This document shows, piece by piece, positions 21,376 through 34,200 of a DNA stretch of 64,000 nucleotides. Location: positions 291,274-355,273 of the forward strand of contig JAAGOF010000185.1 of the NCBI GenBank assembly GCA_010645155.1, in the 5' to 3' direction. Each line of letters opens with the position of its first letter. Position 1 is the first letter of the stretch. The notes beneath the pieces are model-generated. The model searched no databases. It had not been told where the DNA came from and was given only the letters and a program-made list of their open reading frames with translations. The DNA comes from Tigriopus japonicus. Lineage: Eukaryota; Arthropoda; Copepoda; Harpacticoida; Harpacticidae. Both the position numbers and the translations under genes were made by a program.

Positions 21376-24300
21376 GTTTGGCCATTTTTGCGTTGGATGT
21401 TTTTTTTATTGTGATCTTGTGCGGAAAAAAATGATTCATGGTGTTATTTTGATAATTGGCTCAGATGGTACAGATGAGCACAAATGGTTTTCTTCAATGT
21501 CGACACAAAAGAATTAATGCAATAAATACGACGCTTTTTGAAAAATGCTTTTTTACTCGACATTTCAAACCGATTCAAAAGAGGAAAGATTACGATAATC
21601 TGGATTACTAGTGGCAAGGTTGCATTTTATGTGTTACATGTACGTACAATAGAAAATTTGAATAACAATGTGCACTTCATTTAACCCCTATTGTTTCTGA
21701 TGAAATCTTTGCTTCTCGATGAAGATGAAGTGACAATTAATACCATACTTTGGAGTAGTCGTGCAATTTTTTTGATTTTGAGCCATTTCCTGTTTGACCT
21801 TAGATAGTATTTACATTTATTGAGAACCATGCCTTAACAGGTATCAAGGCCATTTTGGGTGTTTGGTGAAATATCTGGTGGTCCATGATTTACTTGACAC
21901 TCTAATCTTATATTGGTGGGTTTTTTTTTTATCAAAAATAACTTTTCCAGTTTTTCCCCTTTGCCACTGGCCTCAACTGCAAGCCTCATTTTGCTGTCTC
22001 CTCGTTAAAAACTTGAGAAGGAACATGTTGACGGCGAATCTCGTCTCTTATATATTTTGTATAAAAAATAGTACCCCTTAGGGAAATTGTTTTTGAAAAC
22101 GTTCTAGATGATAGTATAGTAAAACTATTTGTAACGATGACTTTTTGATTCAGAACCTCTGATTGTCCAAAATTTACGATTTCCCTTGCTTGGTTTTAAG
22201 TGGCCAAACCGGTAGAGATGAGGAGGAATAGATAAACGAGTTCTAATCTGGTAGGTGTCCTTTAAAGCAAGAAAGTATCGGAAAAATTAACATATAATTT
22301 TCGGTTGAATTTGAAAACATACAAAATATTTTAATGTCTTTCGTACCCTTATGCCTGCAAGTGCATCATTATCTTAAGCATTCAGTTTGAAGCATCCCTA
22401 TGGAATTTCTCAAACCCTTTTTGGACATTCTTGTCCTGGGTATATGACCATTGAAATTGAATTTGCCGGTATTTCACGCATACTTGAACGATTTCAGATT
22501 GACTAACCAAGAGAGAATTTTGAATCTGAAATGGTGTGTTTTGTACTAGCATAAAAGATAGATTAGATGCAATGAAGAGCCCTCTCGGCTGATAAATTAA
22601 CATCGGAAGCTGTCCGTGTCTGATTTTAAGTTGCGTGAGTACTTGAACAATTTGGTGGCGGGTAAGTATCTTTGAGATTGCCAAAGTTTTACAGTTACTT
22701 ACCTACCACTCATTTCCTGCCATAAAGTTACAAGAGGACGTACGTACTAGTACGTAGCCTGTTTGTAGCGAAGTTCTTGGGAGACAACCATTATTCTCTT
22801 GCCACTTTGCACAATCATCATATGAACGAGACCTAATTGATGAGGACCACTTTCACCGTGGCGGGTCGTCTTCAAACGCGTTGTTTCGGTATCTCGTTGT
22901 AATGCTTTGCATTCAAAAGATGACAATTAGCTCTGCATGATGTCAGTCAAGTCGTGCTTAAGTGGGTATGGATGGCAATGGTGAACTAGGGATTGGCTTG
23001 ACTTGATTCGGGAATTTTTTGAGTTTCGAAACGTGTTTATCACGCAGTTCTCTGGATCGTGCTCTTGATAAGGGCACTGAAACGGTTACCTTTTTATGAA
23101 TTTGTCAAAAAAAATTAGTAATTTTAGTACTTTAGACCAAAAAACATCGAGATTTTGCTTCAAAGTGATATTCATTCATACTCTATCAAATCAGCTTCTT
23201 TCGCCTACAATTTAAAAGAGATAATGAAAATGAAGAAAAAATGAAGAAAAGTTAAGCACGACCTGTGTGCATGAATTTGCTATTTCATTCCATAAGTCAC
23301 CCTATGCGTTTTTAAGGTTCTATTTTTCTCGAATGATTGGAGATTCCCTCTTTCGTCTTGATGTCGATCCGGGATTAGTTTGAGAGCCAAAGTATCGTCA
23401 CATCCCTACTGTCGATAGATGGATGGATGGAAAGTGAGAGCAGCAAGCAAGACGTGGAGACCTTTTACTTTTAAAAACGTGTGGGGCGCAGAGTTCTAAT
23501 TCAAATTAACTGTCATAGACCTGACGTGAAGTACAGTAAAAACATGTATCCTAAATCAACCATTTCTTAAAAAGAGTTTTACATTAGATTTTGTACTGCC
23601 ATCATTTCTTTAAACCTCGTCATTTGTGCAGAAACATGGATCAAAATCATTTTAGGACATTAGAGATTTCCTTGAGTTATAGACTAAAATGAGCAGGATT
23701 ATTTTTTTGAAAATTACTTCAAAAAAATCCATCCATGTGAAAGTGGTAAGTTAATCATCAACAATTAAACCTCATCCAAGATATTACGCAACTTGGAAAA
23801 TGTCTTAACCTATTTCAATTTATGTGGTTTCGCGATTTATCTTGCCACAACTTGTGTCCCAACCCATTACATCTTATTGTTCACGGAAGGACCTCATTTG
23901 AGAGGACCAAGATTATTTTTGGGACATCTAGATTCTGCATGGATAAGCCAGGAGTACCATTGCTAGTCTCGACTTGACAAAAAGCATCGTTTCAGCTTTA
24001 ATGGAATGTGGCTAGTTTCTTTTTATGAGGTCCACAAACCATATGAGTGATTCGGGTAATTGAATGTGTCAGATGGATCTAAAGATGGGTGACATATTTA
24101 ATGACTCAAACATTACCATCAAATCCTCAGACACGCACGATCTCAACCATCATTTAGAAACAGCCTACTTTTGGCTAATATTTTGATCTAAAGAATGTAG
24201 ATTCTACAAAAAAACAAGGATTGTTACGCGTGCATGTCAGAAACCAATCTGATGCGATGAATGCCCACGATTTCAAAGACAAATTTGCATTTCCTTCATT

Positions 24301-24707
24301 CGATTCACGCGAACAAACTCCTGCGTTGCACTTCCAGACCAACTTTCTATACGAGAAATCACGAACAAAAGGTCATAAAACGTCGATACATTATTGCAAT
24401 AAGTCTACTTTAATGGAGCGTACTTGAAGTAAAGCAAATTCGACTAGAAAACTCGAAAAAAACGCAAGGGTCAAGCAAACTTTAAAGCCAAAATACCATT
24501 TCAATCCCACCTAAAAGTAATAATGTGATTAAAATATATAGGTCATATACTTTGGTTTTTGTTGGTGCATGCTTCCAGCATTCTTCATGAATTGGTTCCC
24601 ACCATTTTTGGGTCTTTGAAACGCTCTCAGGCTTCCAAAATGGGGTTAAATGACTGTTGGCTTCTTCTATTTATTAGATGTATAAACGAAACTTGTGTTA
24701 AATCATG
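21376..24707. other. Intergenic, no gene seen
   Basis: AT-rich sequence without a supportable gene. It contains the 16-base perfect palindrome TACGTACTAGTACGTA at 22741-22756. A 100-codon minus-strand open frame at 22382-22684 has no recognisable feature. Confidence 0.5.
22741..22756. repeat. 16-base perfect palindrome TACGTACTAGTACGTA
   Basis: The sequence is exactly self-complementary and preceded by GGACG. It lies in intergenic DNA, and its role is unknown. Confidence 0.8.
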
Positions 24708-24715
24708 TCCTAACA

Positions 24716-24964
24716 CAGGGGTCGGCAACCGGTGGGCTGCGGCCCAAATGTGGGCCCAAAGGTGGTCGTTGGTGGGCCCAAGAGCTATGGCGAAAGTCCA
24801 AAATAGTGGACCAGAGAGCCATCCATAGTACTGTACTTGTGGGCTAAAAGTTCTTTGATCGCTAATTTGTGGGCTCCTGAACCTACCAATGCTTGTTGGG
24901 TGGGCCCCAGACAACACGAATCAAATTTTGTGTGGCTTGACCCAAAATTGGTTGCCGACCCCTG
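24716..24964. mobile_element. Non-autonomous hAT-type MITE
   Basis: The 249 bp element has perfect 15-base terminal inverted repeats, CAGGGGTCGGCAACC and GGTTGCCGACCCCTG. It is flanked by an 8-base target duplication, TCCTAACA at 24708-24715 and TTCTAACA at 24965-24972 (7 of 8). CAG..CTG ends with an 8-base duplication are diagnostic of the hAT superfamily. The interior is GC-rich with repeated GTGGGC and GGCCC motifs and encodes no transposase. Confidence 0.9.
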
Positions 24965-24972
24965 TTCTAACA

Positions 24973-27580
24973 TACTTAGAATGCGCTTGAACTTAATTTT
25001 GGAAGCATGCTTGTAGTGTGCCTTATGATTAAGAGTACTTCATATTGACTATAATTTGTTTTGATATTGTCCTCCGTACCTTTTTCTTGTCCTCTGTGGT
25101 TATTTGTTCATTTTGTACTCTACGCTCTTCTAAAATTTTCGGCTTGGCTTAAAATAAAGGGTGATTCAATATCTAGTAATATTTAGGGACGGTAGAAAAT
25201 AGCAAGTAGATTTAGCATTTTTGATTGCGGTAAGTTACAACTCATACATACGCACAAATAGGTCGAAGTAAAGTGCAAATAAACTTCAAAGATTGCAAAA
25301 AGCTTGTATTTGGACAAGATTAGATTACCATACATGAGGCCGATGAATGATAGCATCGACTTAGTCTTTTTAAGTTTGTAAGGATCTATTAGACACCAGT
25401 TATGACCAGAAATTGGGTTTGGTTAGGTACAATTAAGCTTGGTTGCCCACAAAGAAGAAAGTAAGCCATCAAAAAGTTGTAATTCGGGCTCGAACAAAGT
25501 TGCAAAATGAATCTTGCACCACAAATTGCAAGTTTTGATGTATTTGGTAAAATTAGGCAAACTTTTGAGTTCTCTGCAACAAACTTTTGGTGTTACTCCA
25601 ACTTCATCATTATCCTTCAGTGAATCTCAGTTTGAGTCTAAAATTTCACAAGCACTTTCTTCACATTTTTTTACTATTTTTGTGATAATAATTGTGGAGC
25701 AAAACTATTTTTAACTAACGAAAAATCAAATTTAACACTTAGAAAATCTCATGCTCTTTTAGCATTATTGTTGTCACATTTTTGAACACCGAAGTGATAA
25801 GTCTTAATCATATCTCACATTGCGAAATTTCTAAGGTTGCGTGATTCCTTTTTATGACACTTTTTACCCAACTCTAAAATATCCTATCGAAACAGAACTT
25901 ACACAAACTTTACATTTTTGAACCCTAAAGATTTCAAACTCATTTTATACCATTTACATACCCTCTACGTTCTAACACTTTGAAGATCATTTACCAGACT
26001 CATCCGTTTCTCAAGATGAAATCACTCTATCTCCTAAAAGTTTTTAAGATGCAACAAATAAAGGAAACTAAGTGCTGAATGACAGATAAATGTGTTTATA
26101 TTCCTTAAAGTCATTTTGTATATCTTGACCATTTCTAATGAAGCACTTAAAATGACAATGTTTGGGGAGATCAAAGGTAAGGTTGTACAATGGATTGTCA
26201 CCCTAAAAACAAAGCCATACTAGATGGCGTTGTTCATAACTTTATGAAGAACTTTTTAAATCGCAGTGCACTTTTTAACGGATTTATTTGGAGGGAGATT
26301 ACTTTTTTTTGGATTTTCCTGAAAGATGAAACAGAAATGAGTAAATGAGTGCCAGATTTCGTACAAAAATGGTATTAATGCTTATGGTTCGTTTTTGGGC
26401 TCTAATCTCCGTTTTCAAATGATTCTCTGGCACTACAACGGGTTTGAACCTCAAAATTTCCCGACAGAGAAACTTGAGGGCTGATTTGGAATTCTTAGCA
26501 TAATTCCTTGAGTTTTTTTTACTTTTGGATCATCGGGATCGATAAAGAGTGACTAGATGTTTTTATATCTATATCTTCAACATCCTTTTGCATTAAAACA
26601 ACGATTTTTTTTATCTTAAACCTATGGCCATTTTACTGATGAAAGTTTATGTTGAAGCCTCGTATCAGAGAGCAACAATATCACAAAACTTGGTCTCAGC
26701 TTTTCCCCTAAGATTCATCAAAATTAAGCCGTGTGGCAGAGATCTAGCACACAGGGTCGAGCAATGGCAATGGACAATCCCCATCTATGTTAAAACTTCT
26801 TATACTCAAATAATGGTTTCCACTTCTTCGCTGATCCATCCTGATCTACATCCACATCTTTATCTCCCAAACATTGACCTCTTTCCCTCCTCAGTAAACC
26901 TCTTACTCATTAATGAGTTTCTTTGAATATATCCAAGCCATGTCCAGCTCATCCGACAAAAGATCCTTTGACTGACACATGTACCATTGTACCCCCTATT
27001 CCCCCATGCCTAAATGCGATAGTGAATGGGACCCAACGTTTACGTCTAATTGTTGCCATGTTTCCCGAGTTGGTCACCATAACCCTTCCTTGCCAGATCC
27101 ATCTTCAGCCGCCCAGTTTCCTCTGTTAACTTGTAGTTCACCAGCCATTCAATGGAGGAAGATTGGAAGTTAGAAGATCCATTAAGCGCTCAAACCGCGG
27201 GTTTTAGCACATCTTAGCAGAACTTGTTGGGGCCTTCGAGGAGACTTGAACGCTTCCAAAACGAGCGAGCTTGGCGCGTGTGTGAGAGATTGGAGTGTGA
27301 GTAGTATGTGTACAATGTGAATGTAGTACACAGTGTAGTGTGCACCGTCTATGGAGTTTGACATGTGGTGAAACTGGAAGTCCCAGAGTGACTTGGAATG
27401 TTGAGTGGTGATTTCTCAAATCTTTTGTGTTTTATGAAAAGTATGTCTCCAAGTTAGAAAGACTAGACATACGGCCTAATGTGATTGGCTCTGACTGGAA
27501 TTGTGAGTGCTGCTAAATGAACTTGACTTGGAATTGAGCTGATATTTCTGGTAATATTTGACTGAATTAAATATAGTGAA
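24973..27580. other. Intergenic, no gene seen
   Basis: AT-rich sequence. Short open frames near 26624-27173 show no domain or splice support. A CCATACTAGATGGCG motif near 26215 resembles the GGCGCCATCTA motif of the U6 units in reverse orientation. Confidence 0.45.
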
Positions 27581-27771
27581 GTGTTTCAAGTTCGATTATT
27601 ACCATAGTGTTGCCATATTGGTCCTTGATTGGTACTGATGTGTTTCGAGTTTTCAGTGCTACCACTTTTGATTCTTGCTTTCTGATGAGTTGTTGGCCTA
27701 AACTTTCTTACCCAGAAACCTTAACAAAGACCAATGTGGCAACACTTCGTCAAAAATCGAACTCGAAACAC
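27581..27771. repeat. Imperfect foldback element
   Basis: The left arm 27581-27630 (GTGTTTCAAGTTCGATT..AGTGTTGCCATATTGGTC) pairs with the right arm 27723-27771, whose reverse complement reads GTGTTTCGAGTTCGATT..AGTGTTGCCACATTGGTC. A second partial copy of the outer motif (ACTGATGTGTTTCGAG) lies just inside the left arm. It may be a palindromic MITE with a rearranged left half. Confidence 0.65.
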
Positions 27772-27910
27772 ATTAGTATTGATTAGGTTTTTGAGTCAAA
27801 AAACTTCCACAGCCAGACTTAAGAAAAGACAGGAGACATAAATTTCGAGTCAAAAACAGCATCACTGTCAACCCAAAAGACATCAATAGTTCATATACAT
27901 AACTTCTAAC

Positions 27911-28049
27911 TAGTGATGGGAATCAAGTCTGATTTTTAGTCTAGTGTTATTTAATTAAACTTTTGCGTCAAAAAATGTACCACACGACGTTACAAAAAAC
28001 AAAAGACCTAATAAAAATGGCAACGCTGAAGGGTTGGTTCCCATCACTA
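27911..28049. mobile_element. Non-autonomous hAT-type MITE with perfect target duplication
   Basis: The 139 bp element has terminal inverted repeats TAGTGATGGGAATCAA and TTGGTTCCCATCACTA (15 of 16 matching). It is bounded by a perfect 8-base duplication CTTCTAAC at 27903-27910 and 28050-28057. It is too short to encode a transposase. A related right end (TTTGATTCCCATCTCTAG) occurs near 29772. Confidence 0.9.
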
Positions 28050-29486
28050 CTTCTAACCTAAAATTAATGTAATGAGATTTGGCACGTTTAGCATCACTGA
28101 TCATCTTTGGTCTAAGTTAAGTGCGAATTTCAATTTTTTTTCAGGAACAGTGTCAGTTTCAACTCGAGCTGCTCCCGGCAAAATTCTCAAGAATGACTTG
28201 GGCAAATAATGGTGCGAGATTTAAAGGCCCAGTGCAATTAAAAGATGCCAGAACTCTCCATAATTGCACCAACCGACCCTAGTTTGGGTGCATTTCTTCA
28301 AGTGTTATTGAGCTTACCCGAGCAATTGCAGTGATTGCATCGTCTTTGACAGACAATGGACGTCAATTTACGAGGCCATCATCGTCGAACCTGAGAAAAT
28401 AGACAAAGTTAAGAGGCCTTGAGGCCACCCAAAAGCAGTCTTGACCTCTTGTTCGTTTCAATTAACTTTGATCAGAAGCAAGGTGTTTTGCCCAGGGAGC
28501 CTTTTGTTCGCCATCCACTTTCAACCATTGGCCCGTGAACCATCAATGAACCTCTGAACGAGTTGAAAGTGTTTAAACTACGCGATCGGAATACTGATTA
28601 CTTTGAAAACTCTGGTTTCTAACCATCGTGTGTGTGTGTTTTTTTTTCTTTCTTCATTGTGAGATGCCTCGTGACTCGTTTGGATTGGAAAAAGGCTCAT
28701 CCTAACCCGATGATATGTGATCTAATGCTCTCTTTGACTGTAGAGCCAGCGGCTTCTATTGGGGCTTATTATGCATCGGATCGTCGTGACTACTGACCTA
28801 GAAAGTGAAGTGGGTTGTTACTGCGTTTCTCATTGTGCCAGACTGGGTGGTTGAGAAATTTGAAACAAGGAATTAGTGACGAAGGTGGATATTCTGTGGC
28901 GAGTTGAGAATGAACAAAAGAAGACAATTAGAAAAGAGAGGCTCATCCTTTCTCTCCAAATTGAGGCCTTTGCCAATTCAGAGAAGGTAAGAAAAAAGGA
29001 ACACGTAACATTCGAGATGACGATGATGATGATGATGTCCAAACTTCTAGTTCAGGTTCACTAGAGGACAGTAGACCATTCTTGTGCTCTGTGACTATTC
29101 ATTTTTATGTGTGTACTTTACCATTGGACAAAAGTGAAGTACTAAAGTCTTGGCTTGGAAATTTTGTTGATCAAATGTTTGGCAAGCACACAACCCTAAA
29201 TGTGGAATGGGAATGCATTTGTTGGCTTGGCTCGCCAATGCATGATTAAAAAGCACAACAAAAACCTAAGATGACCTCATTCATGTCTGAGACAGCTGAT
29301 TGGGTGCGTTTTAATTTTATGCACTTTAACGAAGCAAAGATTGGATCGGGGAAAGGCACGCTCGCACTTTTGGGATTCATAAAATCTCTTTATGAGCTTT
29401 GCTGTCTTCTTTTTCCATTTGTGTTGGGTCAAATGAAAATCTTCGCCAGTTTTCTGGATCCAGTGCCATAAAGTTGTTTCATTAAA

Positions 29487-29573
29487 GAAAAATAATATCT
29501 CTTATAAGATATAAAATAAAAAAAGTAAAATAATAATAATAAAATAACAAAAAATATAAAAATAAAATAAAGG
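29487..29573. repeat. AT-rich low-complexity tract
   Basis: This is a run of A-rich units of the AATAA and AAAATA type, almost free of G and C. It may be a degenerated poly(A)-like tail or a simple repeat. Confidence 0.6.
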
Positions 29574-31224
29574 TCAGTTGTTGGGGACATTTGGAAGTGC
29601 TCGACGACAATCTTAGCACAACAGCTGCGTTTTTCTAAAGCAAAAATCTAGGTTATTTTTTTTTGTTTTTCTTACAGCATTTTACTATGCTTCTACTACA
29701 CTTCCATTAAATTTCCAAATGGTGTTTAAAATTGATCTAAAAACTCCGAAAAAAATGGCAACACTCATAGTTTGATTCCCATCTCTAGTTATTATTCAGC
29801 TTTTTTCAATCCCTAAAATGTTATTCGCTAGATTGAGAACATCAACGAATGACAATTCAAATACATATATGGTCAATAAACCGATTATGGGGGTTGATTC
29901 CGTTATTCTGGCATGCGCGTTATTGTAGAACCAAAAGAGTATCACAGTTATTTCCCTTTTTCCGTCAATGGAAGTGCCATTTCTCTCCCTTTAAAGGACT
30001 AAATCGCAACTAATCGTTTTCGGATCGATTTTTGGTCGTTGTCTGACCCAGTCCACATCACCCAGATTACCCTCGAACGAATTTCAGTGTGGGAGGTGTG
30101 GATCATTAGTGCAGAACAATGTGCCAATTTGCCCAGTGAAATCTCCAAGCTCTGTCCGAGTTATTTCTAATTAAAAAAGGGCCTCCCAATTTGATCTGAC
30201 TCCGAAGAAGCCATCGTTTAGCTGTCAAAGCACTTCAACTCCCCAGATCATCGCAAAGAAGGAAGATGATTGGTTGGGTTGGTCAAACCCACGTTGTGTG
30301 AAAAGATTGACATTTCACTTTAAACTTGAAACCCTTGCTTAAGCCCTTGTTCTATGTTGGTCGAAGGCACACTAATTGCTAATAAACCTGTCATGGGTGG
30401 AGCTGACGTTGGCAATCACAGATTTGAGCTCGGAGCCAATCGTTCAAAGTAGCCGAAAGGCAAAAATATTGATGGCCCTCTCACAAAAGGCAGAGCACGG
30501 ACGCCAGATAAAAGATTAGCAACACCAACACATCTCTGCCAAACCAATGACAAGTTACTCGGAGGGCTACTACTACTACTGCATTGTGAGCAATGATGTT
30601 CAAGTTCTCAATTATCATTACTTGCCTTTCAAAACTTACCATCCTCCCCAAGGGAAATTCCATTAGTGATTGCCAAGAACGTCTTCTTGGCCCACTTTTT
30701 CAACACGTGCTTTTAAACTAGGAAATTGTCGCATTTTGGATAAAATTGTTCTGAAAAAAGAAAGAGAATGATTGCCTGGATGAAGCTTAATGTTTATGGT
30801 TCAGGGTGACGAATAATTCCCATGCAGTCATCTGTGAATCTTCAATTGCATCATTTTCGCTGTCATGAACTCGAGACTCGTCCATGCACTTCTGTCCAAG
30901 AAGAAACTACCTTGGCAAATCGCTTTTAATTGGGGGTCGAAAATTACAATGCAATTAAGAACAACTTTCGTATATGCATATTTCCAAACCTTGAAGAAGG
31001 CCTTGATGGTGCCAGATTCCTTGAATCTCAGAGCAATCATCTCGCCAAGGAAAGGTATCTTTAAGTTGGCATTTGGCGGATGGAGAGGAGCAGGATTCGA
31101 GGATCGACTCCCACTTGGTTTTCTTTCCTGTCAATGTGGAAACTGGAATTATTAAATGATTGGCCTTTCGTCAGTTTTCACCTCATGTCATGATTGACTT
31201 TGATCTGGAAATTCGTTTGATAAC

Positions 31225-31295
<71 letters not shown>
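31225..31295. repeat. (GAT)n microsatellite
   Basis: About 23 uninterrupted GAT triplets are followed by a short GAG/GGA extension to 31306. It is non-coding in its context. Confidence 0.95.
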
Positions 31296-34200
31296 GGAGG
31301 AGGAGAACGAAGCGATGACGCATCACCAAACCATATGCTTGCGTTCCAAAGTGTCTTCTCTATTGGAATTGACTACATACGTACATTGAGAGGTCAGCCA
31401 ATTCAAACCGCACGTGGAAAGCTGAAAAGCCTCACATCGTCACGCGACATCTTTCGTCAACAAAAGATTTTCCTTGTGGTGCAAAGCAGAATCGGGATTC
31501 AAGATTTCAACCATTCAGCTCGAAAACATCCGCACACATGTTCCCAGATGGTTTTGCCAGACGCGTCCAACTTGAAGCAGGAGTGAATAAATACATTTTG
31601 TGATCAAACGCACTTGTGCTCGAGGAGTCATATCATCATTATTATTGCTATTATCATCGCCATCGCTGTATGTACCTACCTTCCTTCGTTCGTATGCACT
31701 CAATGGGTGATGCCGATCGACCACCTTCCATTTGGGTTCGAGACCCACGCCTTCTTCACTCCAAAGCTTGGTTGGTTGGCATCGCCAATTGCGATAACAA
31801 ATGATCGACATATGCCTTCCCTGGGCAAAAAGCCAATCCTTCGATATTTATTTCAATACCAAAGTGCTACAGGGTGTTATAGCAATACCCAGTTTTTTCA
31901 TCGTTTTGTAGAGCAAAAAGTAGGAATATGCAAATTCATGTTTTGCAACTTTTTTTAGAACGTGACATTTTAAGGTCAGCGGTGGTTTTTACGTTTTTTG
32001 GGGAGCCAACCGATTTTTCAACTCCTTACGACATTCCTGGTCAATTTTTTGTGGCCACATGTTGCCAAACATGCCTTTGTCTTTTCCCTTCTTAGTGGTA
32101 ATAATGGGTGAGATGAACCGAAATTATGGATTCAAATTGCCCATAAGAAAAAAGCCCTAGAACATAAAGGATCCGCACATTTTTTATCCCTGTCTTTCCA
32201 ATCAAATCATATCTACCGCCGGCAAGGCTTAAAGACCATTCGTTCGTGCAATTATATTATGGCAACGTTTTGGTGGCCAGAAATAGAGACCATGTGAAGC
32301 AAGATGGCACCTTGAATCCGAGATGAATTCCACCCATTGTTCATTCAAGATGACATGTTTCTCATCTCCAACATAAATCACCCTTGACAAGAAGAGCTTG
32401 TTGCACTGCCTCCAAGGATTGAAGAACCCATCACATTAAATCTGTGAGCTTCGCAACCAACCTGATGTCAATTTTGGGTGCCTTGATAGCCAAATCCAAT
32501 CAAGGATTTCAGGAATCCTTTTCATGAAACCAAGTTGAGAGAACTTCCAATCTTGAAGGAAAGTCTTCCGGGAGAATGACAGCTCAATACGGATCCACTT
32601 ACAACTTTCACCAGGACGTTTCAATTAATTCGATTCGCCAATTGGCAAAACCACCGAGTTTCAACACTCTCGCCAATGATTTCATCTTCAGAGAGAAAAC
32701 TTGACGACGACGATGCATGTGCTTCAATTGACCTTCGGAATGAAACCCAATGCTGAACTCTGACAAATGATGATCAATCTCGAGAAATTCGTTCAAGCTT
32801 ATGTTCGGAATATGTTTGGGTCTCCCCAAAAAAGAGTGAATGCAAGCGGCTAAATGGATTCTCATCATCGTGAGGATGAGTGGCAAGTGGCAAATGGCGT
32901 TGTCCTTCAGCGACACGAAAATTCATTGGGTATCTTCACTTTGCATTTACAGTATAACCTCCTACCTAGTGTAGTAGTACATACGTACACATGAGCGGAA
33001 CAATGAGCAGCTAAAGTCGTGACACCACTTTATTTGTCTCATCACTCACCCCAAAGGCTCCGGAGAGGATTTTAAATGAATACAGTTTGGCACAGCACTT
33101 TTGACAAAAGTTCATATGCAAAAGTTAATGGACGTGTTTTGAGGCTGAAATGAGATGATATCGACGGGTCTTTGTGGAGGATTTCAAACCACTTGGGTAA
33201 TGGGTCGTATAAGGGAAACCAAGGAAGAAGCTGGACACGTTCTCCTTGAAAGTATTAGATTTATGGTATTCTCCTTTTTAGGGTCCAATAATCCATGCAA
33301 ATTGGCGGGAAACAACATTCTAGCAATCTCCATTTTTTTTATAGAATGACTGGGGTCTTCCGGTAAAATAAATGTCCACATTTGGTTTGAATGAATTCCG
33401 AATCATATAATATTATTGATCTTCCAGTCGGTGAAATTACTTGAGTGATTTTAGCGACAGATACTATTTTTGTCGTCGGCGAGCGCTTTAAAATCTTTTT
33501 GGCGGACAAGCCGGCTTCACAATAATGACATGTAGAAGTTCAATCAAGATATGAATTTAGAAACCTCCTCGACTAATTGAAAAGAAATGACAACGAAGTT
33601 GAAAACGAGGAAGGCGTGATCGTTATTTTCTGAGTAAAATTTTCCACCCACTTGAATTAGTGATTAAGGCAGTCTCATTTATTTTTCCGGTATAATTTTT
33701 AAAACCCGGAGAACATGTCCACATGTTAAAAAATGTTAAAACCAGTTGCTGAGAGCAAATTAAGCCAAACCTGAAATAACCACCCAAAAACTTTATTGCT
33801 CAGCGCACTTAAATCCATCCACGTTTGTACAGATATCTGAAAATTTGCGTAATTATACTCGATCGTTCATTTTGAGCAATTGTTGGGTGTAGATCTGGTA
33901 TTTCAGCCTCAGTTTTTTTTTTACAAAACATGGATCCGATACAGACCAATGATGACGATCTTGCTCGATATGATGAAACGACTTTTCTTTGAAACAAAAA
34001 TCTGTTCCTCAGAAGTTTTGCTATCAAATCCAGATCAAGGTCGGCCAAGTGCAAAGAAACATATCACCATTCCACATCCGTACATACCTATGTAGGTTTA
34101 GTACACATGCTCTACCTGAGATCAAGTTCATGTGGGTTTTAACGTTGATTTGACCTACAAAATGCAGATCTGCTGGGAATTTTGAAGAACACACTCACAC

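Noticed and set aside
22382..22684. 100-codon minus-strand open frame
   Set aside because: No start context, domain or splice partner; length is within chance for this composition.
24559..24973. Open frames on both strands around 24.6-24.97 kb
   Set aside because: They run through a hAT MITE and its inverted repeats, so they are by-products of a non-coding repeat.
28152..28210. Possible short terminal exon after a polypyrimidine tract, ending APGKILKNDLGK then TAA
   Set aside because: Only ~20 codons long and with no upstream partner exon, so it cannot be told from chance.
28876..28987. Open frame TKVDILWRVENEQKK.. ending at a GTAAGA donor
   Set aside because: The donor is good, but the acceptor is weak and no neighbouring exon or known domain supports it.
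29740..29795. Second copy of the 27.9 kb hAT MITE
   Set aside because: Only a right-end sequence (GATTCCCATCTCTA) is seen. No left end or target duplication was found, so it is at most a fragment.
31720..31760. tRNA T-arm-like sequence TGGGTTCGAGACCCA
   Set aside because: The stem and 7-base loop look right, but no A box, acceptor stem or anticodon arm lies at the expected distance upstream.
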